A DNA stretch of 64,000 nucleotides, from positions 496,001 to 560,000 of the forward strand of contig CAVXOW010000006.1 in NCBI GenBank assembly GCA_963763485.1, given 5' to 3'. Shown one piece after another: positions 8,935 to 16,763 of the stretch (the first letter of the stretch is position 1; every line of letters begins with the position of its first letter). The position numbers were made by a program, and so were the translations under genes. The stretch comes from CAWCKS01 sp963763485 (lineage in GTDB: Bacteria; Pseudomonadota; Alphaproteobacteria; Rhizobiales; Xanthobacteraceae). The notes under the pieces are model-generated. The model made no database searches, was not told where the DNA came from, and saw nothing but the letters and a program-made list of their open reading frames with translations.

Positions 8935-9903
8935 CTACATGTCTTTCAGCAAGCTCAGGAGGGCGGCGTTGAAAGCATTGGGATCTTCGATCTGGGGAAT
9001 GTGACCGAGACCGGGCAATGTCGCAAACATTGGACTCGGCAACAGCGCCTTGAGATCGTGAGCTTGCGCCAAAGGCGTCACCAAATCCTGTTCGCCCCAC
9101 AGAATAGCAGTCTTGAGCCTCAGTTTCGAATAGACCGTGCGGTCGGCGCTCTGCGCATCGCGATCGGGGCCGGTGAAATAGAGCAGCCAGTCGGCGAGAG
9201 CGGGCGTCGAGCCGCGCAAAGTCATCGGACGCTGTAGAATGTCGATGTATTCGGGCAGTGCCCTGTCCTTCTTCGCCAACAAGGACTGCAGCAATGTGCG
9301 GGTCATCAGCGGATTGGTCACCGTGAGCGACACCAAGACTTCCCTCACCCACTGCGGCTGCAGCCAGACCGGCGTGACGCTCTGTGGCGAGCTCAGCCCG
9401 AGCGCCGCGTCGACCAGTACCAGCCCGCGCGCCCGCTCCGGATAACGCATCGCAAGCTCGGTGGCGGCGCCCGCGCCAAACGAATGCCCGACGATGATGG
9501 CCGGTCCGATGTTGAGCTGATTCAGGGCGTCATTGATCCGCGCCGCCTGCGCCGCACGGGTGTAAGTGCCGGGCCGGTCGGAAAATCCGAACGGCGGCAG
9601 GTCGAGTGCTATGACGCGAAAGCCTGACGTCGTCAGCGCGGTGATGGTGCGCCGCCACAGCTCACTCCAGGCCGCCGTGCCGTGAAACAGCACCACCGGC
9701 ACGCCTTGGCGCGGACCGGCATCCTGCAGGAAGATCGCTCCGGACGTGGTCTGGACCAGCCGGCCGGTTGCTGGTGCGAGCGTGGCGCGATCGTCGTTCT
9801 CGCGAACCCAGGCTGCGAAACGAAGGCCCGCGGCGATCACAACAGCCACCAGCAGGAGCGCCGCCACCACAATGCCAATGAACTTCAGGAACCGACGGGC
9901 CAC
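8935..9903 (-). CDS. Membrane-anchored alpha/beta hydrolase
   Basis: The 322-residue product has an N-terminal membrane anchor (about residues 5-30) and then a complete alpha/beta hydrolase domain: oxyanion VVLFHGTAAWS, nucleophile elbow GHSFGAG, acid in WGEQDLVTP and His in LPGLGHIPQIED. GTG 9903 is preferred to TTG 9927 because GAGAGG sits 7 nt before it. It is the first gene of the four-gene operon reading to 7080. The catalytic domain is probably periplasmic; the substrate is unknown. The 288-base region before it, shared with the divergent Ldh2 gene, contains nothing that I can identify beyond presumed promoters. Confidence 0.87.
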   Translation of the reverse strand: MARRFLKFIGIVVAALLLVAVVIAAGLRFAAWVRENDDRATLAPATGRLVQTTSGAIFLQDAGPRQGVPVVLFHGTAAWSELWRRTITALTTSGFRVIALDLPPFGFSDRPGTYTRAAQAARINDALNQLNIGPAIIVGHSFGAGAATELAMRYPERARGLVLVDAALGLSSPQSVTPVWLQPQWVREVLVSLTVTNPLMTRTLLQSLLAKKDRALPEYIDILQRPMTLRGSTPALADWLLYFTGPDRDAQSADRTVYSKLRLKTAILWGEQDLVTPLAQAHDLKALLPSPMFATLPGLGHIPQIEDPNAFNAALLSLLKDM

Positions 9904-10191
9904 GGGCGAACCTCTCAATCGCGGCAAGCGTGTGATTGATTAGGTGGCGGACCTAAACGGGACGTTCATGCAACCAGCGAATGCTGCAGGAGCGCAGCGT
10001 TCCTGGCAAATTCGCGTCGCAAACCCGCACTGAAATTCCAACATTCAGAATACGATCACATCCGCCCGGACATGCGCAAACCGACTAGGCCCGGCGCAAC
10101 AAGCCTTGCTAAGATGATGCTAAACAGGGCGTCCGTGCGCCCAACAAGCCAGCATAAAGAGCCGGCAAGGCCCGGTCCCAGGGAGAGTTGC

Positions 10192-11244
10192 ATGCCCACA
10201 GTCAAAGCCGACCGTCTGACCCGCATCGGAACCGCACTGTTGCGTGCCGCAGGCGCGTCGCCCGACGAGGCCGAGGCGGTCGCGGTCGGTTGCGTCAACG
10301 CCAACCTTGCTGGCCACGACTCCCACGGCGTGATCGCGATCCCGACCTATATCGACCGCATCAAGGTAAACCACATCGTGCCCGGCGCTAAATGGACCAT
10401 CGTCCAGGAATCGCCGGCGACCACCGTGATCGACGGCCATTGGGGCTTTGGCTTCTACGTCAACGCCAGGGCAATGGAACTGACCATCGAGAAGGCGAAG
10501 AAGACCAACGTCGCAGCCTGCACGGTCTTCCGCCAGAGCCACGTCGGTCGTCTCGCGGCCTACCCGCTGATGGCCGCCCGCGCCGGCATGATCGGCATCG
10601 CGACCGCCAACTCCGGCCGCTCGCCGAAAGCCGTCGCGCCGTTCGGCGGCCGCGAGGCGCGGCTCGGCACCAACCCGATCTCGATCGCGGTGCCCTCCGA
10701 TCTCGACGCTCCGTTCTATCTCGACATGGCGACATCGGCGGTCGCCGCCGGCAAGATCGCGCTCGCCGCCGCGCGCAACGAAAAAATCCCGATGGGCTGG
10801 GTCGTCGGCGCCGACGGCAAGCTGACGACCGATCCGAAGGATTTCCGCAAGGGCGGCGCGCTGCTGCCGCTCGGCGGCACCGAGGGCTACAAGGGCTCGG
10901 GCCTCGCCGCGATGGTCGAGGTGCTGTGCGGCCTGCTCACCGGCCTTGGCTTCGGCGTCGAGCCGACCGGCCGTCACAACGACGGCTGCTTCATGGCGGT
11001 GTTCAACGTGGAAGCGTTCCGGCCGCTTGCCGAGTTCAAGAAGGAAGTCGGCGAGTTCGCGCGCTATCTCAAGGCGACGCCGCCGTCGGAAGGCTCGACC
11101 GGCGTGCTCTATCCCGGCGAAATCGAATATATGCGCGAGCAGGATCGCAAGAAGACCGGCATCGATATCGAGGACGCGACGTGGAACAAGCTCAAGGAAC
11201 TCGCCGCGGAATACAAACTCGCTGACGAGCTTGATTTGAAATAG
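10192..11244 (+). CDS. Ldh2-family NAD(P)-dependent malate/lactate dehydrogenase
   Basis: The 350-residue product matches the Ldh_2/MDH_YjeJ superfamily of non-Rossmann dehydrogenases, which oxidise 2-hydroxy acids or ureidoglycolate, or reduce cyclic imines. The N-terminal motif GHDSHGVIAIPTYID and the central NSGRSPKAVAPFGG are typical. ATG 10192 is chosen because AGGGAGAG lies just upstream; an in-frame ATG 120 nt earlier has no such site. It is the first gene of a same-strand run with a flavin monooxygenase (45-nt gap) and a FAH-family hydrolase (17-nt gap). The substrate is not determined. Confidence 0.88.
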   Translation: MPTVKADRLTRIGTALLRAAGASPDEAEAVAVGCVNANLAGHDSHGVIAIPTYIDRIKVNHIVPGAKWTIVQESPATTVIDGHWGFGFYVNARAMELTIEKAKKTNVAACTVFRQSHVGRLAAYPLMAARAGMIGIATANSGRSPKAVAPFGGREARLGTNPISIAVPSDLDAPFYLDMATSAVAAGKIALAAARNEKIPMGWVVGADGKLTTDPKDFRKGGALLPLGGTEGYKGSGLAAMVEVLCGLLTGLGFGVEPTGRHNDGCFMAVFNVEAFRPLAEFKKEVGEFARYLKATPPSEGSTGVLYPGEIEYMREQDRKKTGIDIEDATWNKLKELAAEYKLADELDLK

Positions 11245-11289
11245 CGCCCGCCAAAACAAACGCAATCAAGAACAACAGGGAGTGAAACG

Positions 11290-12660
11290 ATGACACGGCA
11301 GATGGTAATGGTGGGCTTCCTGCAGGCGCAGAACTGCACCAACCTGCCGAGTTCGTGGCGGCATCCGGAATCGCGCGACGATTCAATGTCGGCCGACTAC
11401 TACCAGGAGATCGGCCGCGTGCTCGAGGCCGGTAAATTCCACGTCGCCTTCTTCGACGATCGGCTGGCCATGCCCGACCGCTACGGCAACGACCACGCCC
11501 ATACAGTGGAATACGGCATCCGTTGCGTGAAGATGGATCCGGTCGTGTGCCTGACCGCGATGGGCATGGCGACCGAAAAGCTCGGCCTCGCCTCGACCGC
11601 GTCGACCACTTACTACGAACCATTCGACGTCGCGCGCCGCTTCCAGACGCTTGACGTGCTGACCGGCGGACGCGCCGCCTGGAACGTGGTCACTTCGGTG
11701 AATGACGGCGAAGCCCTCAACATGGGCAAGGACGAGCACCTCGCACACGACCTGCGCTACGACCGCGCCGACGAGTTCATGGAGGTCGTGCTTGGCCACT
11801 GGGACGCCTGGGACGATGGCGCGGTCCTGGTCGACAAGAAGACTGGCCGCTATGCCGATCCGAGCAAGGTGAAGCGGCTCGACCACAAGGGAAAATTCTT
11901 CAAGTCACGTGGGCCATTCACGGTGCCGCGCTCGGCGCAGGGCCACCCGGTGGTGATCCAGGCCGGCGCCTCGGGTCGCGGCCAGCGCTTTGCCGGCCGC
12001 TGGGGCGAAGTGATCTTCGCCGCCGGGCGCAACACCGACATTGCGAAGGAAGGCTACGATGCGGTGAAAGGCGAAGCAGCCAAACTTGGCCGCAACCCCG
12101 ACCACATCTTCATCTGCAACATGCTCACCCCGGTCACCGGCGCCACCAAGATGGAAGCCGAAGACCGCATGGCGCTGATCTCGAAGCTGCCGCTCGAGAT
12201 CGACGCGCTGTCGCTATTGGCCGAAGGCGTCAACTTCGATTTCGCCTCGAAGGGCATGGACGAGCCACTCACCACTGAGGAGCTCAACAGCATGCAGGGC
12301 ATCCTCGGCATCCGTGACGGCGTGTTGCGCAAGAGCGGGATCAAGAACCCGACGCCGCGCGATTTCATCGTCTACTCCGGCCGCGGCCAGGTCGAGGGCG
12401 CAACGGTCGGCGGTCCGAAGGAAATTGCCGACCATATGGAAGAGATGTTCGTAAACCGCGGCTGCGACGGCTTTGTGGTGGCGGCAACTTATGTGCCGGG
12501 TGCTTATGCCGACTTCGCGCGCCACGTCGTTCCGGAGCTGCAGCGGCGCGGGCTCTATCACAAGGACTACCGCGGCAAGACGCTGCGCGAAAATCTCGGG
12601 CTTCCGGTCCCGCCGGTCGGGGCGTGGAAGCTTGGCGCCAAGGCAGTCGCGGCAGAATAA
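11290..12660 (+). CDS. LLM-class flavin-dependent monooxygenase (NtaA/DszA type)
   Basis: The 456-residue product has the bacterial luciferase-like TIM barrel in its nitrilotriacetate monooxygenase-like form, which uses reduced FMN supplied by a separate reductase. Diagnostic segments are SRDDSMSADYYQEIG, STYYEPFDVARRFQTLD-like sequence around residues 105-125, GGRAAWNVVTS and VIQAGASGRGQRFA. ATG 11290 follows AACAGGGAG. Between an Ldh2 dehydrogenase and a FAH-family hydrolase, it probably oxygenates an organic substrate whose product is then cleaved. No flavin reductase gene is seen nearby, so reduced flavin must come from elsewhere. Confidence 0.9.
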   Translation: MTRQMVMVGFLQAQNCTNLPSSWRHPESRDDSMSADYYQEIGRVLEAGKFHVAFFDDRLAMPDRYGNDHAHTVEYGIRCVKMDPVVCLTAMGMATEKLGLASTASTTYYEPFDVARRFQTLDVLTGGRAAWNVVTSVNDGEALNMGKDEHLAHDLRYDRADEFMEVVLGHWDAWDDGAVLVDKKTGRYADPSKVKRLDHKGKFFKSRGPFTVPRSAQGHPVVIQAGASGRGQRFAGRWGEVIFAAGRNTDIAKEGYDAVKGEAAKLGRNPDHIFICNMLTPVTGATKMEAEDRMALISKLPLEIDALSLLAEGVNFDFASKGMDEPLTTEELNSMQGILGIRDGVLRKSGIKNPTPRDFIVYSGRGQVEGATVGGPKEIADHMEEMFVNRGCDGFVVAATYVPGAYADFARHVVPELQRRGLYHKDYRGKTLRENLGLPVPPVGAWKLGAKAVAAE

Positions 12661-12677
12661 TCTTTTGGGAGCAAATC

Positions 12678-13463
12678 ATGCGTTGGGCGAAATATACCTC
12701 AGGCGGCAAGACATCCTGGGGCCTGGTCGAGGGCGACCGCGTGGTCGAGGTTTCAGGCGATCCGTTCGGTGAGTGGCGCAAGAGTGCGACCACCCACAAG
12801 CTCGCCGACGTCAAGCTCGAGCTGCCGCTGGTCCCGCGCACGTTCTACTGCGCCGGATTGAACTATGTGAAGCATCTGACCGAAGCCGCCAACAAGCGCG
12901 GCGAGGTGCCGAATGTCCCCGATCGTGCCGAGATAGGATATCGCGCGCAGAATGCGCTGATCGGTCCCGACGAGGACGTCGTCATTCCGCGCGACGCCAC
13001 CGAAAAGATTCATTACGAGGGCGAACTCGTCGTCGTGATCGGCAAGAAGGCAAAGCATTTGAGCGAGAAGGACGCGCTGTCCTGCGTGTTCGGCTACACG
13101 ATCGGCAACGACGTCAGCGAACGCACCTGGCAGCGCGCCGATCGCGGCCTGTGGCGCGCCAAGAACGCCGATACCTTCAAGCCGATGGGCCCGTGGATCG
13201 AGACCGACGTCGATCTCGACAAGTTGGAAACCACCGTTCGTCTCAATGGCAAGGTCTCCAACCACTTCATGACCAACGAGATGGTGTTCGGCATCCGGCA
13301 GTTCATCGCGGAGATGACGAAGTACTTCACGCTGTGGCCGGGCGACGTGATCTGGATGGGCACCGACGGCACCTCGCCCGACATCAAGGCCGGCGACGTG
13401 GTCGAGATCGAGATTTCCGGCATCGGCACGCTGCGCAACCGGTTTGTCAAAGAGGCGGCATAG
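12678..13463 (+). CDS. Fumarylacetoacetate hydrolase family protein
   Basis: The 261-residue product belongs to the FAHD/HpaG family, which hydrolyses or decarboxylates beta-diketo acids or hydrates dienoates with a divalent metal. The metal-ligand segment EKIHYEGELVVVIGKKA (two Glu) and the later GYTIGNDVSERTWQ (Asp) are present, as is WPGDVIWMGTDGTSPDIKAGD. ATG 12678 has TTGGGAGC upstream and lies 17 nt after the monooxygenase stop, indicating an operon. It probably handles a ring-cleavage or keto-acid product of the monooxygenase, by inference from context. Confidence 0.9.
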   Translation: MRWAKYTSGGKTSWGLVEGDRVVEVSGDPFGEWRKSATTHKLADVKLELPLVPRTFYCAGLNYVKHLTEAANKRGEVPNVPDRAEIGYRAQNALIGPDEDVVIPRDATEKIHYEGELVVVIGKKAKHLSEKDALSCVFGYTIGNDVSERTWQRADRGLWRAKNADTFKPMGPWIETDVDLDKLETTVRLNGKVSNHFMTNEMVFGIRQFIAEMTKYFTLWPGDVIWMGTDGTSPDIKAGDVVEIEISGIGTLRNRFVKEAA

Positions 13464-13469
13464 CGTACA

Positions 13470-13650
13470 GGTTGTGAGCCGTCATCCTGAGGTGCGAGCC
13501 AACGGGTCCGGCCAAAGGCCGGCCCGATGATAAACCCGGCGAGCCTCGAAGGATGAACGGCCCGGGCCGTCGCTCTTCGAGGGCCGCGCCAAACAACGCA
13601 GAACGATGCCGATCTCCAACGCACAGGCGCGGCCACCTCAGGGTGACGGA
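13470..13650. repeat. Palindromic intergenic repeat that runs into the cytochrome gene
   Basis: The region holds segments such as GTCATCCTGAGGTGCGAGCC, GCCTCGAAGGATGAACGGCC and CCTCAGGGTGAC, which belong to an abundant class of palindromic repeats in Bradyrhizobiaceae (from general knowledge). It separates the FAH-family gene from the cytochrome c gene and supplies the apparent N-terminal codons of the cytochrome open frame. Boundaries are approximate. Confidence 0.6.
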
Positions 13651-14517
13651 TTACCTGATGGAAGAAGAAATCATCGTCTACTCGCGGCGTGCCTTGGCCT
13701 TGCCAGCGCGATCTTCGTTGCGTCGATCGGTCGCGCGGCCGACGATCCCGCACTGATCGAGCGCGGCAAGTATCTCGCCACCGCGGCCGACTGCGTCGCC
13801 TGCCACACCGGGCCTGATGCAAAACCGTTCGCCGGCGGCGTCGCGCTGAAGACGCCGTTCGGCTCCATCGTCTCCCCGAACATCACTCCCGATAAGGACG
13901 CCGGCATCGGAGGGTGGACCGACGACGAGTTCGTCTCGGCGCTGTGGCAGGGACGCGGTCACGACGGCAAGCGGCTGTTTCCGGCGATGCCGTATCCGTC
14001 GTTCACGCTGATGGCGAAGGACGACGTCCTGGCGATCCGCGCTTATCTGAAAACCGTCGAGCCGGTCGCGGCCAAGGTCGAATCCAACCTGCTCCCCTTC
14101 CCGTTTAACCTGCGCTTCAATCTTGCGATCTGGAACCTGATCAATTTGCGCGAGGGGCGCTTCCAGCCGGACCCAAATCGCTCGGCGCAGTGGAATCGCG
14201 GCCGCTACCTGGTGGACGCGCTCGAGCATTGCGGCGTCTGCCATACGCCGAAGAACCTTTTGGGCGGTGACAAGAGCTCCGCGTACCTGACAGGTGCGTC
14301 GCTGCAGGGTTGGTACGCGCCGAGCATCGTGCCGAACCGCAACGGCAAAGGCGTCGACGCCTACAAGGACGACGAATTGTTCACCCTGCTGCGTACCGGC
14401 CAGAACGGCAAGGATATCCCGGGCGGGCCGATGGTCGAGGTGATTTCCAAATCAACCTCGCGTCTGACTGACGACGACCTTCGCGCGATCATCGCGTATC
14501 TGAAAGATGAGCCGTAG
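13606..14517 (+). CDS. Dihaem c-type cytochrome, exported; start codon uncertain
   Basis: The frame encodes 303 residues with two haem-binding sites, CVACH (residues 63-67) and CGVCH (209-213). A signal-peptide-like stretch LLAACLGLASAIFVASIGRA comes just before the mature AADDPAL. It resembles the dihaem subunits that carry electrons from periplasmic dehydrogenases. The only in-frame ATG (13606) has no ribosome-binding site and lies in an intergenic repeat. A GGAAGAAG site at 13660-13667 sits 5 nt before ATC at 13673, where one extra G would give ATG CGT CTA CTC and a textbook signal peptide. The true start is therefore probably near 13673, obscured by a one-base deletion. No dehydrogenase partner is adjacent. 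Confidence 0.8.
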   Translation: MPISNAQARPPQGDGLPDGRRNHRLLAACLGLASAIFVASIGRAADDPALIERGKYLATAADCVACHTGPDAKPFAGGVALKTPFGSIVSPNITPDKDAGIGGWTDDEFVSALWQGRGHDGKRLFPAMPYPSFTLMAKDDVLAIRAYLKTVEPVAAKVESNLLPFPFNLRFNLAIWNLINLREGRFQPDPNRSAQWNRGRYLVDALEHCGVCHTPKNLLGGDKSSAYLTGASLQGWYAPSIVPNRNGKGVDAYKDDELFTLLRTGQNGKDIPGGPMVEVISKSTSRLTDDDLRAIIAYLKDEP

Positions 14518-14562
14518 CATCCAACCCACATGGTGAGGAGGCCCATAGGCGAGCGAAGCGAC

Positions 14563-14579
14563 GCCGTCCTTTGGACGGC
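14563..14579 (+). terminator. Hairpin downstream of the cytochrome c gene
   Basis: GCCGTCC and GGACGGC form a perfect 7-bp stem around a TTT loop, 46 nt after the stop. There is no T tract. It precedes a larger palindromic repeat in the gap between two convergent genes. Confidence 0.4.
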
Positions 14580-14615
14580 TTTGGGCCGTCTCGAACCATG
14601 AGGCCCGATCGGTGG

Positions 14616-14656
14616 CCTCATCCTTCGAGACGCGCTTCGCGCTCCTCAGGATGAGG
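14616..14656. repeat. Palindromic repeat between convergent genes
   Basis: CCTCATCCT at 14616 and AGGATGAGG at 14648 are perfect arms. An imperfect inner stem (GAGACGCGC against GCGCTCCTC) closes on TTC. This is the same general class as the 13.5-kb repeat, familiar from Bradyrhizobium/Rhodopseudomonas genomes. It could act as a bidirectional terminator. Confidence 0.7.
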
Positions 14657-14685
14657 TTGAAGGCAGCAAGCCCTCCTCGCATTCG

Positions 14686-15735
14686 CTACAGCGCCAGCGT
14701 GTACATCTGCGCCGCTGTCCGCGAGAACAGCCAGGTCTTCTCGTCCTCGCTGAAGCCCGTCGACAATCGCTTGAAGGTGTTCCACAGCACCTGGTAGCTG
14801 CAGCTGCCCTTGTCCGGCGGGAAGTTGCTTTCGAACATGCCGCGCTTGACGCCGAATGCCTCGATGCAGACGTCGATGTGCGGCTTCCAGGCCTTGGCGA
14901 GTTCTTCCGACGTCGGCGGCCGGTCGCGCAACTCGAAGCCGAAACCAGGCAGGCTCATGGCGAGCCCGCCGAGCTTGACGACAACGTTGTCGCATTTCGC
15001 GAGTTCCTTGATCGACGCCTTCCAGCGCGCGAAGTTTTCCTCGCGCTTGTTCTTGTAGCTACCGAGGCCGACGAAGCCGCCGCAATGATCAAGGATGATC
15101 TTCTGGTTCGGGAATTTTTTCGCGAGATCAGTCAGCTCGTCGATCTGTGGATGAAACAGCCAGGCGTCGAAGGTGAGCCCGAGCGGAGCCAGACAAGCAA
15201 AGCCCTTGCGGAAGGTCTCGTCCTGCAGAAGACCCTTCGGCCGTGACGCATACATGCCGGCGACGTCCGGATCGCCGTCCCAGGCCGACGAATGCCGAAT
15301 GCCCTTGAAGCGGCCGTTGCCGGCCTTGATCTCGGCCTCCAGCACGGCGCGCGCGTCGCCGCCGAGCAGCATGTTGGCATGGCCGACAATGCCGGCATTG
15401 ACCCTGGCTTTGCCGTAGGCGCCGCTGGCGCTTTGCGCGGCAACACCGTTGGCGAACTCGACTTCGCCCACCGGTTTCATCGCCTCCGGGCCATCGGTTC
15501 GGTACATCGAGCGGCAATCGACATAGACGGTCGCGACGACATTGTGGCCGGAGGCGATATCGTCAGTGATGTCGTTCAGCATGTAGTGCTGGCCGGTGCG
15601 GTCCCAGAGATGGTGGTGCGGATCGACGATCGGGCGTGCCGGATCGAGGATGTCTTCGGTGTGGCGCTTGAGCCAGTCTTCGCGTGGCTCGGCATAAAGT
15701 CCACTGCCGCCTGACGGCGCTGTGCTCGCAACCAT
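14686..15735 (-). CDS. Amidohydrolase-2 family metal-dependent hydrolase
   Basis: The 349-residue product has the TIM-barrel amidohydrolase-2 fold used by lactonases and decarboxylases. The metal motif is VDPHHHLWD near residue 40, with further family segments VATVYVDCRSMYR, GIRHSSAWD, KIILDHCGGFVG and FESNFPPDKG. ATG 15735 is supported by GGAAGGACG just upstream and by the homology start. It is a single gene on the minus strand, divergent from slyX. It may belong functionally with the nearby monooxygenase/hydrolase/decarboxylase-like genes of an aromatic or lactone pathway; the substrate is unknown. Confidence 0.88.
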   Translation of the reverse strand: MVASTAPSGGSGLYAEPREDWLKRHTEDILDPARPIVDPHHHLWDRTGQHYMLNDITDDIASGHNVVATVYVDCRSMYRTDGPEAMKPVGEVEFANGVAAQSASGAYGKARVNAGIVGHANMLLGGDARAVLEAEIKAGNGRFKGIRHSSAWDGDPDVAGMYASRPKGLLQDETFRKGFACLAPLGLTFDAWLFHPQIDELTDLAKKFPNQKIILDHCGGFVGLGSYKNKREENFARWKASIKELAKCDNVVVKLGGLAMSLPGFGFELRDRPPTSEELAKAWKPHIDVCIEAFGVKRGMFESNFPPDKGSCSYQVLWNTFKRLSTGFSEDEKTWLFSRTAAQMYTLAL

Positions 15736-15843
15736 GTCGTCCTTCCATTCCGTCTTGTTTGTTGTTGCCGAGCATAGCAACACGGCGCGAAAAGCGATAT
15801 GCGCTCGGCACATGAGACATTGTCGCCTGACGGGAACAGACCG

Positions 15844-16059
15844 ATGACCGAGATCGAAGCCCTGGCCGCACGGATCGAGACGCTCGAAGTGCGCATTGCC
15901 TACCAGGACGAGACCATCGAGACGCTGAACGGTACGATCACCGACCAGTGGAAGCGGATCGACGATCTGGCGCGCCAGTTCGCCCGGCTCGCCGACCGCC
16001 TGCAGGAGGCTGAAGGCCGCGAGCAACCCGCGCCTTCCGAGAAACCTCCCCACTACTGA
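15844..16059 (+). CDS. slyX: SlyX family protein
   Basis: The short 71-residue product is almost entirely a predicted coiled coil (IETLEVRIAYQDETIETLN and the following heptads) and ends in PPHY, which is the typical SlyX tail. The family's molecular role is not established. ATG 15844 follows GGGAACAG and gives the expected family length; a longer upstream ATG lacks a binding site. A carboxymuconolactone-decarboxylase-like gene follows 76 nt downstream on the same strand. Confidence 0.88.
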   Translation: MTEIEALAARIETLEVRIAYQDETIETLNGTITDQWKRIDDLARQFARLADRLQEAEGREQPAPSEKPPHY

Positions 16060-16135
16060 GCGGGCTTCTCCTGCGACCCGGTTCGCGGCAGACTGCAGGC
16101 CTAACAACAAACAAACCAAAGGCAGGAAATCCCAG

Positions 16136-16705
16136 ATGCGCCTCGCAAAACCCCGCGTTCAGCCGGTCGACCTCAACAACCTGACGCCGGAGCAGAAAGA
16201 ACTGCTCGCGCCGATCATCGCGCGGGGCCCGGTGCTGAACATCTTCAAAACCCTGGTCAACAAGCCGAAGGCTGCCAAGCGCTTCATGGTGTGGGCGAAC
16301 TACGTGCTCTCGGAGCGCAACGATCTGCCGCCGCGCGAGCGCGAGATCGTGATCCTGCGCATCGGCTTCCTCTGCAAGTCCGGCTACGAGTGGGGTCAGC
16401 ATGTCGAGATCGCCAAGCGCGCAGGCCTGACCGTCGACGAGATCGCCAGGGTCAAACAGGGCGCCGGCGCCAAGGGCTGGAGCGAGGCCGAGGCGCTGCT
16501 GGTCAAGGCAGCCGATGAGCTGCATCACGACCAGTTCGTCAGCGAGGCAACCTGGACCGCCCTGCGCAAGCATTTTACCGAGAAGCAGTGCATGGACGTC
16601 GTGTTCACCGGCGCGCAATACACGCTGGTGTCGATGATCCTGAACTCGTTCGGCGTTCAGCTCGATCCGGGGCTGCCGCTCGATCCCGACTTGAAGAAGT
16701 TCTGA
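16136..16705 (+). CDS. Carboxymuconolactone decarboxylase family protein
   Basis: The 189-residue all-helical product contains the family signature around residues 70-100: PPREREIVILRIGFLCKSGY followed by EWGQHVEIAKRAGL, with the conserved Glu, Cys and His positions. Members are either true gamma-carboxymuconolactone decarboxylases or AhpD-like thiol peroxidases. This one has a single Cys rather than CXXC, which favours the decarboxylase-like branch. The start has AGGCAGGAAA upstream. A strong bidirectional hairpin follows the stop. Confidence 0.88.
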   Translation: MRLAKPRVQPVDLNNLTPEQKELLAPIIARGPVLNIFKTLVNKPKAAKRFMVWANYVLSERNDLPPREREIVILRIGFLCKSGYEWGQHVEIAKRAGLTVDEIARVKQGAGAKGWSEAEALLVKAADELHHDQFVSEATWTALRKHFTEKQCMDVVFTGAQYTLVSMILNSFGVQLDPGLPLDPDLKKF

Positions 16706-16712
16706 CAAAAGA

Positions 16713-16747
16713 AAATCGCCGGGCATCGTCACGATGCCCGGCGATTT
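16713..16747. terminator. Bidirectional terminator between convergent genes
   Basis: A perfect 17-base inverted repeat, AAATCGCCGGGCATCGT with its reverse complement, is separated by a single base. On either strand it forms a GC-rich stem flanked by A and T runs. It lies 8 nt after the carboxymuconolactone-decarboxylase-like gene and 17 nt after the MFS stop, serving both. Confidence 0.85.
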
Positions 16748-16763
16748 ATCGATCAGCGATCGA

